From Pseudoalteromonas sp. H71 (lineage in GTDB: Bacteria > Pseudomonadota > Gammaproteobacteria > Enterobacterales > Alteromonadaceae): 37,417 nt of DNA. Both the position numbers and the translations under genes were made by a program. A model generated the notes under the pieces. It saw nothing but the letters and a program-made list of their open reading frames with translations, searched no databases and had not been told where the DNA came from. Shown here piece by piece: positions 25,488 to 34,342 of this stretch (positions are counted from its first letter, which is position 1; each line of letters starts with the position of its first letter). The stretch covers positions 1-37,417 of the forward strand of contig NZ_LODI01000025.1 of NCBI RefSeq assembly GCF_001468485.1. Direction: 5' to 3'.

Positions 25488-25835
25488 ATGCGAACATCAA
25501 TATGGATGATATACAACTGTCAAAAAATAGAATTTGCTTTAACTCGATTTATTGAACTGAACAACGAACAAATAGAGCTTTGCTTTACTAACTTTGAAGA
25601 TGCCCAGCAAATAGCAAACCCTATTGGAAGTTGGATTACAGATAAAATATTTAAACCAGGTGATTGGATCTCTTCAGGTAACCCACCCCCAATGAGTTGT
25701 AGTTACTTAGTTATAAAAAACTCATATTCAAATGAAAACTCACAATATATAGTTGAATTAATTACTCTTTGCTTAAGGCTAACTTTTCCGCCACCTGTAA
25801 TAATTTCAAAAGCAGGTACCTATATTGAATTATAA
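25488..25835 (+). CDS. N-terminal part of a probable split HEPN-like gene
   Basis: 115 residues preceded by an unusually strong ribosome site (AAGGAGGT, seven bases before ATG 25488). Soluble, with no signal peptide; the motif-like stretch KPGDWISSGNPPPMSC is near 56-71. I recognise no family. The frame stops at 25833-25835, while the next frame, open from 25829, continues with no ATG and no ribosome site. The two look like halves of one gene of about 287 codons broken by a small insertion or deletion near 25829-25835. Codon use (many AUA, AGA, AGG) and AT content are unlike the neighbouring core genes, which suggests acquired DNA. Confidence 0.6.
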   Translation: MRTSIWMIYNCQKIEFALTRFIELNNEQIELCFTNFEDAQQIANPIGSWITDKIFKPGDWISSGNPPPMSCSYLVIKNSYSNENSQYIVELITLCLRLTFPPPVIISKAGTYIEL

Positions 25836-25864
25836 ACCCTATCTGGAATAATATCCCTAGCCCC

Positions 25865-26350
25865 TTGAGAGCGAGCCAAGTGGTACTTGATAATCGAGAG
25901 TTAGATAAATTCACTGAGCTACTCTCTAATTTCAATGCTAAGCCTGATTATAGATATCCCTACTTTGAAGAAATATTCAAAATAGCTGAAATTGGAGACG
26001 TCTTTATAGAGGCTTTATGCTTATGGGCATTTATAGAAGGCTTTTGGAATACAAACATAGGTGATAGCGTATTAGATCAATCCTTATCAAACATGCTCAG
26101 AATTGATAGGTTTCCAGGTGCAAAGAAAAGAGATCCTCGTGTAGTATCCATAAGGAAAAAAATTATTGAACAAAATGAAGTGATAGGAGCAAAGAAAGTT
26201 GAAGAACTTAGAAATATTCTTGCCCATGGCTCATATTTAAAGTTAGAAAACACATGGAAAGAAGCTCAGTGGACAGCTATATATGCTCAGAGAGATTTAT
26301 TGCTAGAAACAGTATTACAAGCGCTAGTGGAACATAATCTAAAAAGTTAA
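25865..26350 (+). CDS. HEPN-like C-terminal part, apparently frameshifted from 25488-25835
   Basis: 161 residues if read from TTG 25865; the frame is open from 25829. All-helical: IFKIAEIGDVFIEALCLWAF and IEGFW form early helices, and KVEELRNILAHGSYLKLE holds R116-N-I-L-A-H121, the Rx4H signature of HEPN ribonuclease-type domains. HEPN proteins occur in toxin-antitoxin, abortive-infection and RNA-defence systems, but the motif also appears in harmless helical proteins, so nuclease activity is not claimed. There is no ribosome site for TTG 25865, so this part may be made only by read-through of the broken junction or not at all. Confidence 0.55.
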   Translation: MRASQVVLDNRELDKFTELLSNFNAKPDYRYPYFEEIFKIAEIGDVFIEALCLWAFIEGFWNTNIGDSVLDQSLSNMLRIDRFPGAKKRDPRVVSIRKKIIEQNEVIGAKKVEELRNILAHGSYLKLENTWKEAQWTAIYAQRDLLLETVLQALVEHNLKS

Positions 26351-26371
26351 GAACGTTCCTTTGTACTATTT

Positions 26372-26401
26372 AAACCGATGCTTAAAATAAACATCGGTTT
26401 T
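26372..26401. terminator. Shared terminator between the HEPN-like gene and ubiI
   Basis: A 9-bp stem AAACCGATG / CATCGGTTT with an 11-nt loop and T/A runs on both sides, between convergent gene ends at 26350 and 26442. Confidence 0.6.
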
Positions 26402-26441
26402 AACTGAAAGCTGATAGCTAAAAACTGACCGCTTGCCTTTA

Positions 26442-27608
26442 TCACTTTCCTATCGCTTCTTTGGCGAACAGGTGTTTTATTGGACCTAGGTTATCAACGA
26501 GTGACAGGCCGACTCCACGTATTAGTTTTTTAACTGGGTTTGCGCCTTCAAATAACTCTTTTAGCCCTTGCATCATGGCTATGTGTTTTTGTGCATCGAG
26601 CTTGCGGGTACGCTCGTAATCGCGAAGGGTTCGGGTGCTTGCAAACTCTTTAGTTTCGTTGCTTAACAGCTCAATTAAGTAAGCGGCGTCTTTTAGGCCT
26701 AGGTTCATACCCAGCCCTGCCAATGGGTGAATGGTATGTGCTGCATCACCCATTAATACCACGTTGCCATTAACCCATTGTTGGGCGTAACGCATTTTAA
26801 GTGGGAACGCGACGCGCTTACTTTGCACTTCACATAAACCGCATTGGCCATCTATGGCGGCCATTACCGCTTTATTAAAGGCGGTGTCGTCCATTGCTAG
26901 CAATTCATCACAGTGGTTAGGGCTGGTAGACCACACAATTGAATGGGTATGCTCATCGCTCAGTGGTAAAAACGCTAGCGGCCCGGTTGGTAAAAACACT
27001 TGGCGGGCAGTATTTCCGTGTGACTCTTTAGTTTTTACTGTAGCAACTAGCGCGTGGTGGTCGTAATCTTTAAAGTTGAGCGCCATATTAAATTGTTTGC
27101 GAATAGCTGAATTTGCGCCATCAGCCGCCACCAGCAACTTAGCAATAATAGGCTCGCCGCTTTTAAGGGTTATAAATACGTCTGATTCACTCTGGTGTAT
27201 TTGCTGATACTCGGTATCAAACATTAGCGTTGCACTACTTTGCTGCTCAAGCGCTTTTATAAGTGCAAAGCGAATAATGTCGTTTTCAACTATATGGCCT
27301 AAATGATCAAGCTCAAGTTGTTCGTTATTAAAGGTTATTTTACCAAAGCTGTCGGCATCACTAACATCCATATGCGTATAGGCACACGCTCGCTCTGCTA
27401 TTATGTGTGGCCATACGTTTAGCTGCTCTAATAATGTTTGGCTTGCAATACTCAATGCGCTTACGCGTAAACCGTATTCATTATTTGGAGGGGCTTGTGT
27501 TGATGCCGCATCGAGTACCACTACACTAATATTAGCCTTAGCTAAGCCCAGAGCTAACGTTAGCCCTACGCAACCACCACCAACAATACAAACCTGTGTT
27601 TGCTTCAT
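26442..27608 (-). CDS. ubiI: UbiH/UbiF/UbiI-family FAD hydroxylase, probably UbiI
   Basis: 388 residues. It has an N-terminal FAD dinucleotide fold (VCIVGGGCVGLTLALGLAKA), the mid-protein DGANSAIR motif and the second FAD motif NVVLMGDAAHTIHPLAGLGM. These monooxygenases add hydroxyls to the octaprenyl-phenol ring during ubiquinone synthesis. The order pepP-ubiH-ubiI is as in E. coli, so I assign UbiI (C5 hydroxylation; older names visC). Its start overlaps the ubiH stop by four bases (ATGA). Paralogues are similar, so the exact ring position rests on gene order. Confidence 0.88.
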   Translation of the reverse strand: MKQTQVCIVGGGCVGLTLALGLAKANISVVVLDAASTQAPPNNEYGLRVSALSIASQTLLEQLNVWPHIIAERACAYTHMDVSDADSFGKITFNNEQLELDHLGHIVENDIIRFALIKALEQQSSATLMFDTEYQQIHQSESDVFITLKSGEPIIAKLLVAADGANSAIRKQFNMALNFKDYDHHALVATVKTKESHGNTARQVFLPTGPLAFLPLSDEHTHSIVWSTSPNHCDELLAMDDTAFNKAVMAAIDGQCGLCEVQSKRVAFPLKMRYAQQWVNGNVVLMGDAAHTIHPLAGLGMNLGLKDAAYLIELLSNETKEFASTRTLRDYERTRKLDAQKHIAMMQGLKELFEGANPVKKLIRGVGLSLVDNLGPIKHLFAKEAIGK

Positions 27609-28804
27609 AAACGTGAACCTTGTTTAACTTGCCCCATTAGCTGTTTTGCTAATGGGGCTTTTAATGCGGGAAATAAATCCATCGAAAACAAGCCAATACT
27701 ACGACCTAGCGCTAATACTCGAGATGAATTTGAAAATAACCTCACTAATGCATCAGTTAAGGTCATCACCGTATTTATATCTTGGCGGCGCAACTGTTCG
27801 TACTCGCGCGTAAACGCATAGCTCCCTAACTCATTAGGGCTATTGGCAATTAAGTCACTCAGTACTTGTACATCACGCAGGCCTAAATTAAAGCCTTGCC
27901 CCGCAATAGGATGAATAGCATGGGCGGCATTACCAATAACCACCGTTCTATGAGCTATTAGCGATTCGGCTTGCCCATAAACCAGCGGGTAGCTTGCGCG
28001 CATGCCCACTTTTACAAATTGCCCTGCGCGGTAACCAAAGGCTGATTGTAATGCACTTAAAAACTCGATTTCATTTAAAGCCATATACGAATCGGTTTGG
28101 CTTTTTTCCATACACCATACTAATGAATAACGGTTGTTACTCATTGGTAATAGTGCCATTGGGCCATGCTGGGTAAAGCGCTCAAAGGCATGGTTATTAT
28201 GTCCTGCAGCTACTTCTATATTGGCGATAATAGCGCCTTGCTCATAAGGCTGGGTATTAAAATTAAGGCCCATTAGTTGGCGTGTCGGAGATTGCGCGCC
28301 ATCGGCTACAATAATTAGCTTAGCATTAAGTTGTTTGCCACTTTGCAAAGTCAGTGCGTTGCTATGCAGCGTTTGCTTTATATAGGTTACGCTATCAGGG
28401 CAAAATAAACTCATGTTTGATTGCACTAATCGCTGATGAAGCGCACGCCCAAATGGATTAACCTCAACAACATACCCTAAAGAGGGTTTAGCAAATTCAT
28501 CACACTGTATATGGGTTTTACCAAAATGCCCTTTATCAGACACGCTGACTTTTTTTATGGCCGCTGTATAGGGAGCATTTATTTCAAATAAATTGAGGCT
28601 TTGTAAATACTCTACCGATTGCTGGGCAAGTGCGATGCTTCTGTCATCAAAGCTTGGGTGATAATCGGTGGTTACTTGATTTGCTTCAATCACTGCAATA
28701 TTTAAGCTGGGATTTTTTTTACTTATACTCAGTGCACAACTCGCGCCGACTAACCCACCACCAATTACTACAACATCAAACTGCTTAGCCACTTTACTCT
28801 CCAA
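27605..28804 (-). CDS. ubiH: UbiH, 2-octaprenyl-6-methoxyphenol hydroxylase
   Basis: 399 residues. It has the FAD fold VVVIGGGLVGASCALSISKK and the UbiH-type SFDDRSIALAQQSVEYL stretch (about 50-66). DGAQSPTRQ and VVIGNAAHAIHPIAGQGFNL are the later FAD motifs. It acts at C1 of the ring in ubiquinone synthesis, in the soluble Ubi complex. It sits two bases after pepP and overlaps ubiI, so the genes form one operon. Confidence 0.93.
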   Translation of the reverse strand: MESKVAKQFDVVVIGGGLVGASCALSISKKNPSLNIAVIEANQVTTDYHPSFDDRSIALAQQSVEYLQSLNLFEINAPYTAAIKKVSVSDKGHFGKTHIQCDEFAKPSLGYVVEVNPFGRALHQRLVQSNMSLFCPDSVTYIKQTLHSNALTLQSGKQLNAKLIIVADGAQSPTRQLMGLNFNTQPYEQGAIIANIEVAAGHNNHAFERFTQHGPMALLPMSNNRYSLVWCMEKSQTDSYMALNEIEFLSALQSAFGYRAGQFVKVGMRASYPLVYGQAESLIAHRTVVIGNAAHAIHPIAGQGFNLGLRDVQVLSDLIANSPNELGSYAFTREYEQLRRQDINTVMTLTDALVRLFSNSSRVLALGRSIGLFSMDLFPALKAPLAKQLMGQVKQGSRL

Positions 28805-28806
28805 GC

Positions 28807-30129
28807 TTATGCGTTTTTAGCGCTTTGCATTAGCGCTTCTATTTCACTGATTGTTTTAGGCACGCTAATGGTTAAGTTGTCGAAGCCCGACTCGGTAACG
28901 AGTAAGTTGTCTTCTATACGAATACCAATACCTTTGTATTTTTGTGGCGCGTTTGAGTCTTCGCTAATGTAAAGCCCAGGCTCTATAGTTAAGACCATCC
29001 CGGGTTCAAATGCTCGCTCAACATTATTTATTTTATAGTCGCCTACGTCGTGCACATCTAACCCCAGCCAATGCCCAAGGCCATGCATGTAATATTCTTT
29101 ACATGCCTGCTGCGCCATTAGTTCATCAAAGTCGCCGGTTAAAATACCTAAATCAAGCAAACCTTGGGTTAATACTTCCATTGCTAATTTATTGGCATGC
29201 GACATAAACCCGCCGGGTTTAATTTCTTCAAAAGCCATTTCTTGTGCTTTAAGTACAATGTTATAAAGCGCGGCTTGCTGTTCGTTAAACTTGCCATTTA
29301 CGGGAAAAGTACGCGTAATATCGGCGGCATAGCCTTGCAGCTCACAACCTGAGTCAATTAATACTAGGTCGCCATTTTTAAGCACATCGCTATTTTGCGT
29401 GTAGTGCAAAATATTAGCGTTATCACCGCTTCCTACTATTGTGCCGTAAGCTGGATGGGGCGCACCGTTCATTGCGTAATGATGATGAAGCTCTGCTTCT
29501 AATTGAAATTCAGTTGCCCCTCCATGTGAAAAGCGCATAGCACGCATGTGTCCACGGGCGCTAATCTCACAAGCTTCTCGCATTACCTCTATTTCGCCCG
29601 GCGATTTAAACAAACGCATTTCATGAATAAGGCCACGTATTTCTTTTAACGTACTGGGTGCTTTAAGGCCTTTTCGAGTACCACTTCGCAAAGTGCCTAA
29701 TAACGAAAACACTTTACTATCAAATGAAGCATAAGCGCCTTGTGCAAAATAAATCGCATTTTTAGCATTTAGCAGTTCAAGCAGCTGCTCTTCTAAATCA
29801 CTTAATGGGTAGGCTTCGTCAAATAAGTAGTCGCTTTTAGCTTTATCAAAACCAACACGGCGGCCATGCCAAATTTCAGCTAATTTGTCTTTATCAAGGC
29901 AAAAAAGGGTACTGGGTGTATCGCTGTTATTACAAAGCACGAGTACAGCATCGGGCTCGTTAAAACCGGTTAAATAAAAAAAGTCGCTGTCTTGTCTGAA
30001 AGCATATTCAGTATCACGGCTTCGCGTTACTTCACTAGCAGCCGGGATCAGCGCAATGCTGTTATCATCCATTTGTGCAAGTAGGCGCTCTCTGCGTGCT
30101 TTAAACTCTGACTTTTGTATTTCAACCAT
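28807..30129 (-). CDS. pepP: Xaa-Pro aminopeptidase PepP
   Basis: 440 residues, matching E. coli PepP. It has an N-terminal creatinase-like domain (about 1-175) and a C-terminal pita-bread metallopeptidase domain. Metal ligands are visible in LIDSGCELQGYAADITRTF (two Asp), MHGLGHWLGLDVHDVG (His), LTIEPGLYI (Glu) and GIRIEDNLLV (Glu). It removes an N-terminal residue before proline using manganese. It lies in the ygfB-pepP-ubiH-ubiI order found widely in gammaproteobacteria. Confidence 0.97.
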   Translation of the reverse strand: MVEIQKSEFKARRERLLAQMDDNSIALIPAASEVTRSRDTEYAFRQDSDFFYLTGFNEPDAVLVLCNNSDTPSTLFCLDKDKLAEIWHGRRVGFDKAKSDYLFDEAYPLSDLEEQLLELLNAKNAIYFAQGAYASFDSKVFSLLGTLRSGTRKGLKAPSTLKEIRGLIHEMRLFKSPGEIEVMREACEISARGHMRAMRFSHGGATEFQLEAELHHHYAMNGAPHPAYGTIVGSGDNANILHYTQNSDVLKNGDLVLIDSGCELQGYAADITRTFPVNGKFNEQQAALYNIVLKAQEMAFEEIKPGGFMSHANKLAMEVLTQGLLDLGILTGDFDELMAQQACKEYYMHGLGHWLGLDVHDVGDYKINNVERAFEPGMVLTIEPGLYISEDSNAPQKYKGIGIRIEDNLLVTESGFDNLTISVPKTISEIEALMQSAKNA

Positions 30130-30163
30130 TATTAGCTAACCCGTAGTACTTTTTTAATTAAGT

Positions 30164-30727
30164 TTAGTGAAGCGTTTTTTTATCATTTTGGCTGCTTTGC
30201 TCTTTACCCAGCTCGGCAAAACAAAGTAGTGCCGATACACGTACATATTCAATCACTTCGTGCAGTGCGTTAGCATCTTCTTCAGTTTCTTCGAAAGTCG
30301 TATCTAGGCGTGTTATTTCGCTAAAGTCGCTAATAACTTCTTTCACGTCGGCCGACAGCTTACCGTAGTCTTTTTGCTTTAAACCAAAACCAAGCATAAA
30401 TCCCGATACCCATGATACGAGGCCATTAGCCTGATCGATGAGTGTTTCGTCATCACTTGGTAAAAATAAATCAAACTGAAATTCTTCATCATTAAAGCTT
30501 GCAACAACTTGCTTATAAATAGTGCCAAAAAACGTTTTTAAACCGTTACCGAACGATTCACCATCGTTAAATACATCGCTTAAAAGGCCTAGGTACTCTT
30601 TGTCATCAATGCTTAGACCGCATGCTAATAAACCACTAATAACGCCATGCGCTTCGGCAGGAGAGACAAATATTTCGTTTTTTTCTAAAAGTAGTTGGGC
30701 TTTTTCGTAATCTGGTAAATCGTTCAT
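30164..30727 (-). CDS. ygfB: UPF0149 protein YgfB
   Basis: 187 residues from ATG 30727; a TTG two codons earlier (30733) is less likely. The family phrases are SPAEAHGVISGLLACGL (about 24-40), WVSGFMLGFGL (about 105-115) and the acidic closing helix EDANALHEVIEYVRVSALL. YgfB proteins are small helical dimers; a Pseudomonas homologue affects AmpD and antibiotic tolerance, but the general role is unclear. Leads the pepP-ubiH-ubiI operon with a 34-nt gap to pepP. Confidence 0.93.
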   Translation of the reverse strand: MNDLPDYEKAQLLLEKNEIFVSPAEAHGVISGLLACGLSIDDKEYLGLLSDVFNDGESFGNGLKTFFGTIYKQVVASFNDEEFQFDLFLPSDDETLIDQANGLVSWVSGFMLGFGLKQKDYGKLSADVKEVISDFSEITRLDTTFEETEEDANALHEVIEYVRVSALLCFAELGKEQSSQNDKKTLH

Positions 30728-30886
30728 AATCAAGTCTTCGCTTTGCTAGTTAAAGCAATGCTACCACTCGATAAAAAGCAACTCCAATTAATTGTATGAT
30801 CAAGCTCAAAAACCACGCAATAAAGTAAACAGTGAGTTAAAGATGCAGAAAAACTAAGCGAACGACTTAATTTTTTACGTTTTGGG

Positions 30887-30915
30887 TTTAAGGATTGGAC
30901 TATGTCTTATATACT
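30887..30915 (+). promoter_or_regulatory. Promoter of 6S RNA
   Basis: -10 TATACT (30910-30915) lies seven bases before the first 6S base at 30922. At 17-bp spacing the -35 would be TTTAAG (30887-30892), a weak match. The position relative to the closing stem supports the call. Confidence 0.55.
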
Positions 30916-30921
30916 TAATTT

Positions 30922-31101
30922 GTTCCCTGGGATACTGGAGCTGGGTTAAGTCCCTGAGCCGATAAATTTTATACCAGGGTTTCTGTTCGTCTACTATTGT
31001 GCAAGCTTGGCATGTACCGAGAAGCCTACGGTAAACCGCAGATTCCCGCCCTGAAACCTTCTGGTTTCAGGACTGAAACCGAGTACCGTATCTTGGGGAA
31101 C
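30922..31101 (+). ncRNA. ssrS: 6S RNA
   Basis: 180 nt. The ends form a 14-bp closing stem (GTTCCCTGGGATAC with GTATCTTGGGGAAC, with G-T pairs). Inside is AGTCCCTGAGCCGATA, the highly conserved 5' strand of the central bubble in gammaproteobacterial 6S RNA, followed by ATACCA. The apical arm and the conserved CCGAGAAGCCT stretch come later. 6S RNA mimics an open promoter and sequesters sigma-70 RNA polymerase in stationary phase. It diverges from ygfB, as in other gammaproteobacteria. Confidence 0.95.
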
Positions 31102-31205
31102 ATCATTATCTAACTGCGTTCTCACACGAACATCCAAACTTCTTCATCTATCTACGCTTATCTATCTAACGAAAAAAACTCTCAATTTTGTACAGCTAAA
31201 AACAA

Positions 31206-31239
31206 AAAAGCTGCAGGCAATTGAATACCTACAGCTTTT
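31206..31239. terminator. Terminator after the RND pump gene (and possibly 6S)
   Basis: AAAAGCTG / CAGCTTTT with an inner AGG/CCT pair and a 10-nt loop. The A/T tracts work on either strand, so it can end both the leftward efflux operon and rightward 6S transcription. Confidence 0.65.
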
Positions 31240-31258
31240 GTATTAACCCGTTTTAATA

Positions 31259-34200
31259 TTATTTAAACCAGCCCTGAAAACGTTCCATCAACATATAATT
31301 GACTGGGACTAGCAATAAAGTAATAAAGGTCGCAAAAATAATCCCAAACCCTAAACTTACCGCCATAGGTATTAAAAACTGCGCCTGAGTTGCCTTTTCA
31401 AACAGCAATGGCATTAAACCAATAAAAGTGGTTAAACTGGTGAGCATAACTGGGCGAAAGCGCGATGCGCCAGCGAGTTTAACGGCCTCTATTAAATTGC
31501 CACCTTCGCTGCGTTTTTTATTAATAAAATCGACCAATACAAGCGAATCATTCACTACCACGCCTATTAACGCAAGCATACCTAGTAAGCTCATAATGGT
31601 TAAATCCATACCCATTATCCAATGCCCAACTACAGCGCCAATCATGCCAAATGGAATAACGCTCATAACAATAATTGGTTGCATGTATGACTTAAACGGA
31701 ATGGCTAATAGTGCATAAATAATGAAAAATACAAACACTAACGCCCAAGCCAATGAGCCAAACGACTCTCTTTGCTCTTTGGCTTCACCTTCAAGTTTAT
31801 AGTCAACACCCGGGTATTGCTGCATTAGTTCGTCTAGGTATTGTGCTAGGTCGGCTTGAAGCACCGTCATGTTGGTGTTGTTTTTTTCTATATCAGCTGT
31901 CACATTTAGTGTGCGGTAACGATCAATACGGTTTATGGTTGACGGGCTTTGCCCTGCCGTAAGTGTTGCCACGTGCGACAATGGCACAGAGCCGCCATCG
32001 GGGGTGTTAATTAGAATATTTTGTAAATCAGCTATCGAGCGGCGCTCATCGATAGGCAAACGCACCATTACACGCACGTCGTCTCGTCCGCGTTGAATAC
32101 GTTGAACCTGCGAGCCAAAAAACGAATTACGCACTTGTCCTGCTACATTTACACGGTTTAAACCCAGCGCTAAACCTTGTTGTGTAAGCTCTATACGCAA
32201 CTCTTCTTTACCATCAGACATACTATCGGCAATATCAAACACCGTTGGGTACGTTGCTAAACGGTTTTTAATGTTATCAGCAACATCTTGTAATATTGTT
32301 AGTGAAGTACCACTTAGTTGAACGTCTATTGGGTCTGAGCTTCGGCCAATTTCAGCTCTAAATGTTAGGCTTTCAGCACCAGGAATCACACCAATTAAAT
32401 CGCGCCATTCACTAGCAAGCTCCCGCGAACCTATATCTGACTCACGCTTTTCTGCAGGTGTAATCTCAAAGCGTACCGCGCCAGAGTTTGACACACCGCC
32501 TCGTCCACCAGTAGTCGCTAGTATATTTAAAATAACGCTTTCGCCTGTATCAGGGTCGCGATATTTGTCTTGTAATTGCTGCGCCTTTTCAGACATATCA
32601 ATTACGTATTTATTAGTTACTTCAAACGGTGTACCTGTTGGCAGTGTTAGATTGACTCGTACAGTTTCGCTAGGAATACGTGGGAAAAAGATAAACTTAG
32701 TCCAACCACTGGTGATCATGGTTAAAATAATAAAAAACACACCAACAAATAAACTGACCGTTGCTAATTTATGGCGCAAAGCAGTGTTTAATATAGGTTG
32801 GTAATATTTTAAAATTGCACTTTCAAAGCCATCTGCAAAGCGTTGTTGAATCGCTTCAAGCTTTGATGGTTCACCTTTTTGGTGGCGTAGTTTTATGTAT
32901 TTTAAATGTGCTGGTAACACAAATTTAGATTCAATTAGCGAAAACAGTAACACCGGAATAACCACTACCGGAATTTGTGCAAATAAAGCGCCCCGCGCCC
33001 CTTCAATAAATGCTAAAGGTAAAAAGGCAGCAACGGTAGTCAGTACACCAAAGGTAACCGGAGTAGCAACTTCTTGAGTACCCAATATAGCAGCCTGCTC
33101 ACCCGATTCTGCGGTTTTTAAATGGGTATATACGTTTTCGCCGGTTACTATGGCGTCATCAACCACAATACCAAGTACTAAAATAAAGCCGAATAGGCTC
33201 ATTATATTTAACGTTACACCAAAAATTGGCATCGCAATAAATGCACCCATAAACGATACAGGAATACCAATAAACACCCAAAATGCAATTGCTGGGCGTA
33301 AAAATAGCGTGAGCAGTGCCAGTACTAAAATACCACCTTGTAAAGCATTACTGGTCAAAGTAGCGATACGGCTTTTAACTAGCTCTGAGTCGTCATCCCA
33401 ATAACTTAGTTTAAAACCCTGTGGTAGCGTGGCTTGCTGCTCTTCAATATAATTTTTAACATCGTCTGCCACGGTTATCGCGCTTTGCGGGCCAATTCGG
33501 TAAACGTCTATAAACGCCGCTTGCTTACCATTAAAACGGGTGCGTACTGGCGTTTCTTCAAAATCGTCTTTAATTGTAGCAATATCACCTAAACGGATAA
33601 TCGTTCCGTCGGCTTGGTTTTTGACTACTATGCTAGCAAATTCGTCTTTACGATAAGCCTGCCCTTTTGAGCTAATTAGTACATCGCCGCCTTCTGTTTT
33701 TAAGTTACCAGCAGAAATATCAGAACTTGAATTAGCAATAGCACTCGATATTTGCGCAAGGCTTAGGTTGTACTGGCGAAGTGTGTCTTGGCTAACTTCA
33801 ATGGCTAACTCGTAGTCTCGTACACCACTTAACTCTACCTGCGTTACGTTAGGTAAGCGAAGTATTTGATCTCGTACTTTTTCGGCATATTCACGCGTTT
33901 CTTTTTCGCCGTAATCGCTTGATACGGTAACGGCTATTACTTCTCTTTTACGCTCAGCTAGCGCAACAATTGGTTTTTCTGCATCGCCAGGAAACGTATT
34001 AATTGCATCTACTCGGCTTTTAATATCAGCTAATAACTCACGTGGGTCATAACCACTTTCAACCTCAATAGTTACAGAGCCTGCTCCCTCTGACGAGCGG
34101 CTAAATATTTGTTTAATACCCTCTAAGTCTTGCACCGCTTCTTCTATACGAATAGTCACGCCCTGCTCTACATCTTCAGGGGTTGCACCACGCAGGCTAA

Positions 34201-34342
34201 CACCTACGCTTATCATATCGGTTTCAAAGGACGGAAATACTTCCAGTGGTATTTTACTGGATAGGCTAAATAGTCCCGACAACAACAAAGTTACTAACAA
34301 TAAGTTGGCAGCAACATGGTTTTTGGTAAACCAAGCAATCAT
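31259..34342 (-). CDS. RND multidrug/solute efflux pump, inner-membrane subunit
   Basis: 1027 residues, AcrB/MexB-superfamily layout. There is an N-terminal helix (NHVAANLLLVTLLLSGLFSL), then large periplasmic domains (about 30-330 and 560-850), each followed by a six-helix bundle. Proton-relay aspartates DD are at 395-396 in GIVVDDAIVTGENVY. In the second bundle the helix corresponding to TM10 reads GVVVNDSLVLVDF, where the lysine that AcrB uses has no obvious equivalent. Proton-driven export of drugs, detergents or metabolites from periplasm through the outer-membrane channel. It overlaps the adaptor gene by four bases (34339-34342). Substrate not predictable. Confidence 0.93.
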   Translation of the reverse strand: MIAWFTKNHVAANLLLVTLLLSGLFSLSSKIPLEVFPSFETDMISVGVSLRGATPEDVEQGVTIRIEEAVQDLEGIKQIFSRSSEGAGSVTIEVESGYDPRELLADIKSRVDAINTFPGDAEKPIVALAERKREVIAVTVSSDYGEKETREYAEKVRDQILRLPNVTQVELSGVRDYELAIEVSQDTLRQYNLSLAQISSAIANSSSDISAGNLKTEGGDVLISSKGQAYRKDEFASIVVKNQADGTIIRLGDIATIKDDFEETPVRTRFNGKQAAFIDVYRIGPQSAITVADDVKNYIEEQQATLPQGFKLSYWDDDSELVKSRIATLTSNALQGGILVLALLTLFLRPAIAFWVFIGIPVSFMGAFIAMPIFGVTLNIMSLFGFILVLGIVVDDAIVTGENVYTHLKTAESGEQAAILGTQEVATPVTFGVLTTVAAFLPLAFIEGARGALFAQIPVVVIPVLLFSLIESKFVLPAHLKYIKLRHQKGEPSKLEAIQQRFADGFESAILKYYQPILNTALRHKLATVSLFVGVFFIILTMITSGWTKFIFFPRIPSETVRVNLTLPTGTPFEVTNKYVIDMSEKAQQLQDKYRDPDTGESVILNILATTGGRGGVSNSGAVRFEITPAEKRESDIGSRELASEWRDLIGVIPGAESLTFRAEIGRSSDPIDVQLSGTSLTILQDVADNIKNRLATYPTVFDIADSMSDGKEELRIELTQQGLALGLNRVNVAGQVRNSFFGSQVQRIQRGRDDVRVMVRLPIDERRSIADLQNILINTPDGGSVPLSHVATLTAGQSPSTINRIDRYRTLNVTADIEKNNTNMTVLQADLAQYLDELMQQYPGVDYKLEGEAKEQRESFGSLAWALVFVFFIIYALLAIPFKSYMQPIIVMSVIPFGMIGAVVGHWIMGMDLTIMSLLGMLALIGVVVNDSLVLVDFINKKRSEGGNLIEAVKLAGASRFRPVMLTSLTTFIGLMPLLFEKATQAQFLIPMAVSLGFGIIFATFITLLLVPVNYMLMERFQGWFK

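Larger units (their letters stand above)
30728..31258. other. Gap holding the 6S locus, with zapA and fau absent
   Basis: Apart from 6S RNA, its promoter and the terminator at 31206-31239, I see no reading frame. There is no room for zapA between ygfB and 6S (about 195 nt), nor any fau (ygfA) gene after it. Bases 31143-31168 repeat TCTATCTA twice; this is short and probably chance. Confidence 0.7.

Noticed and set aside
25820..25840. Programmed -1 frameshift joining the HEPN-like halves
   Set aside because: The overlap is only seven bases and has no slippery heptamer or following stem; a mutation is simpler.
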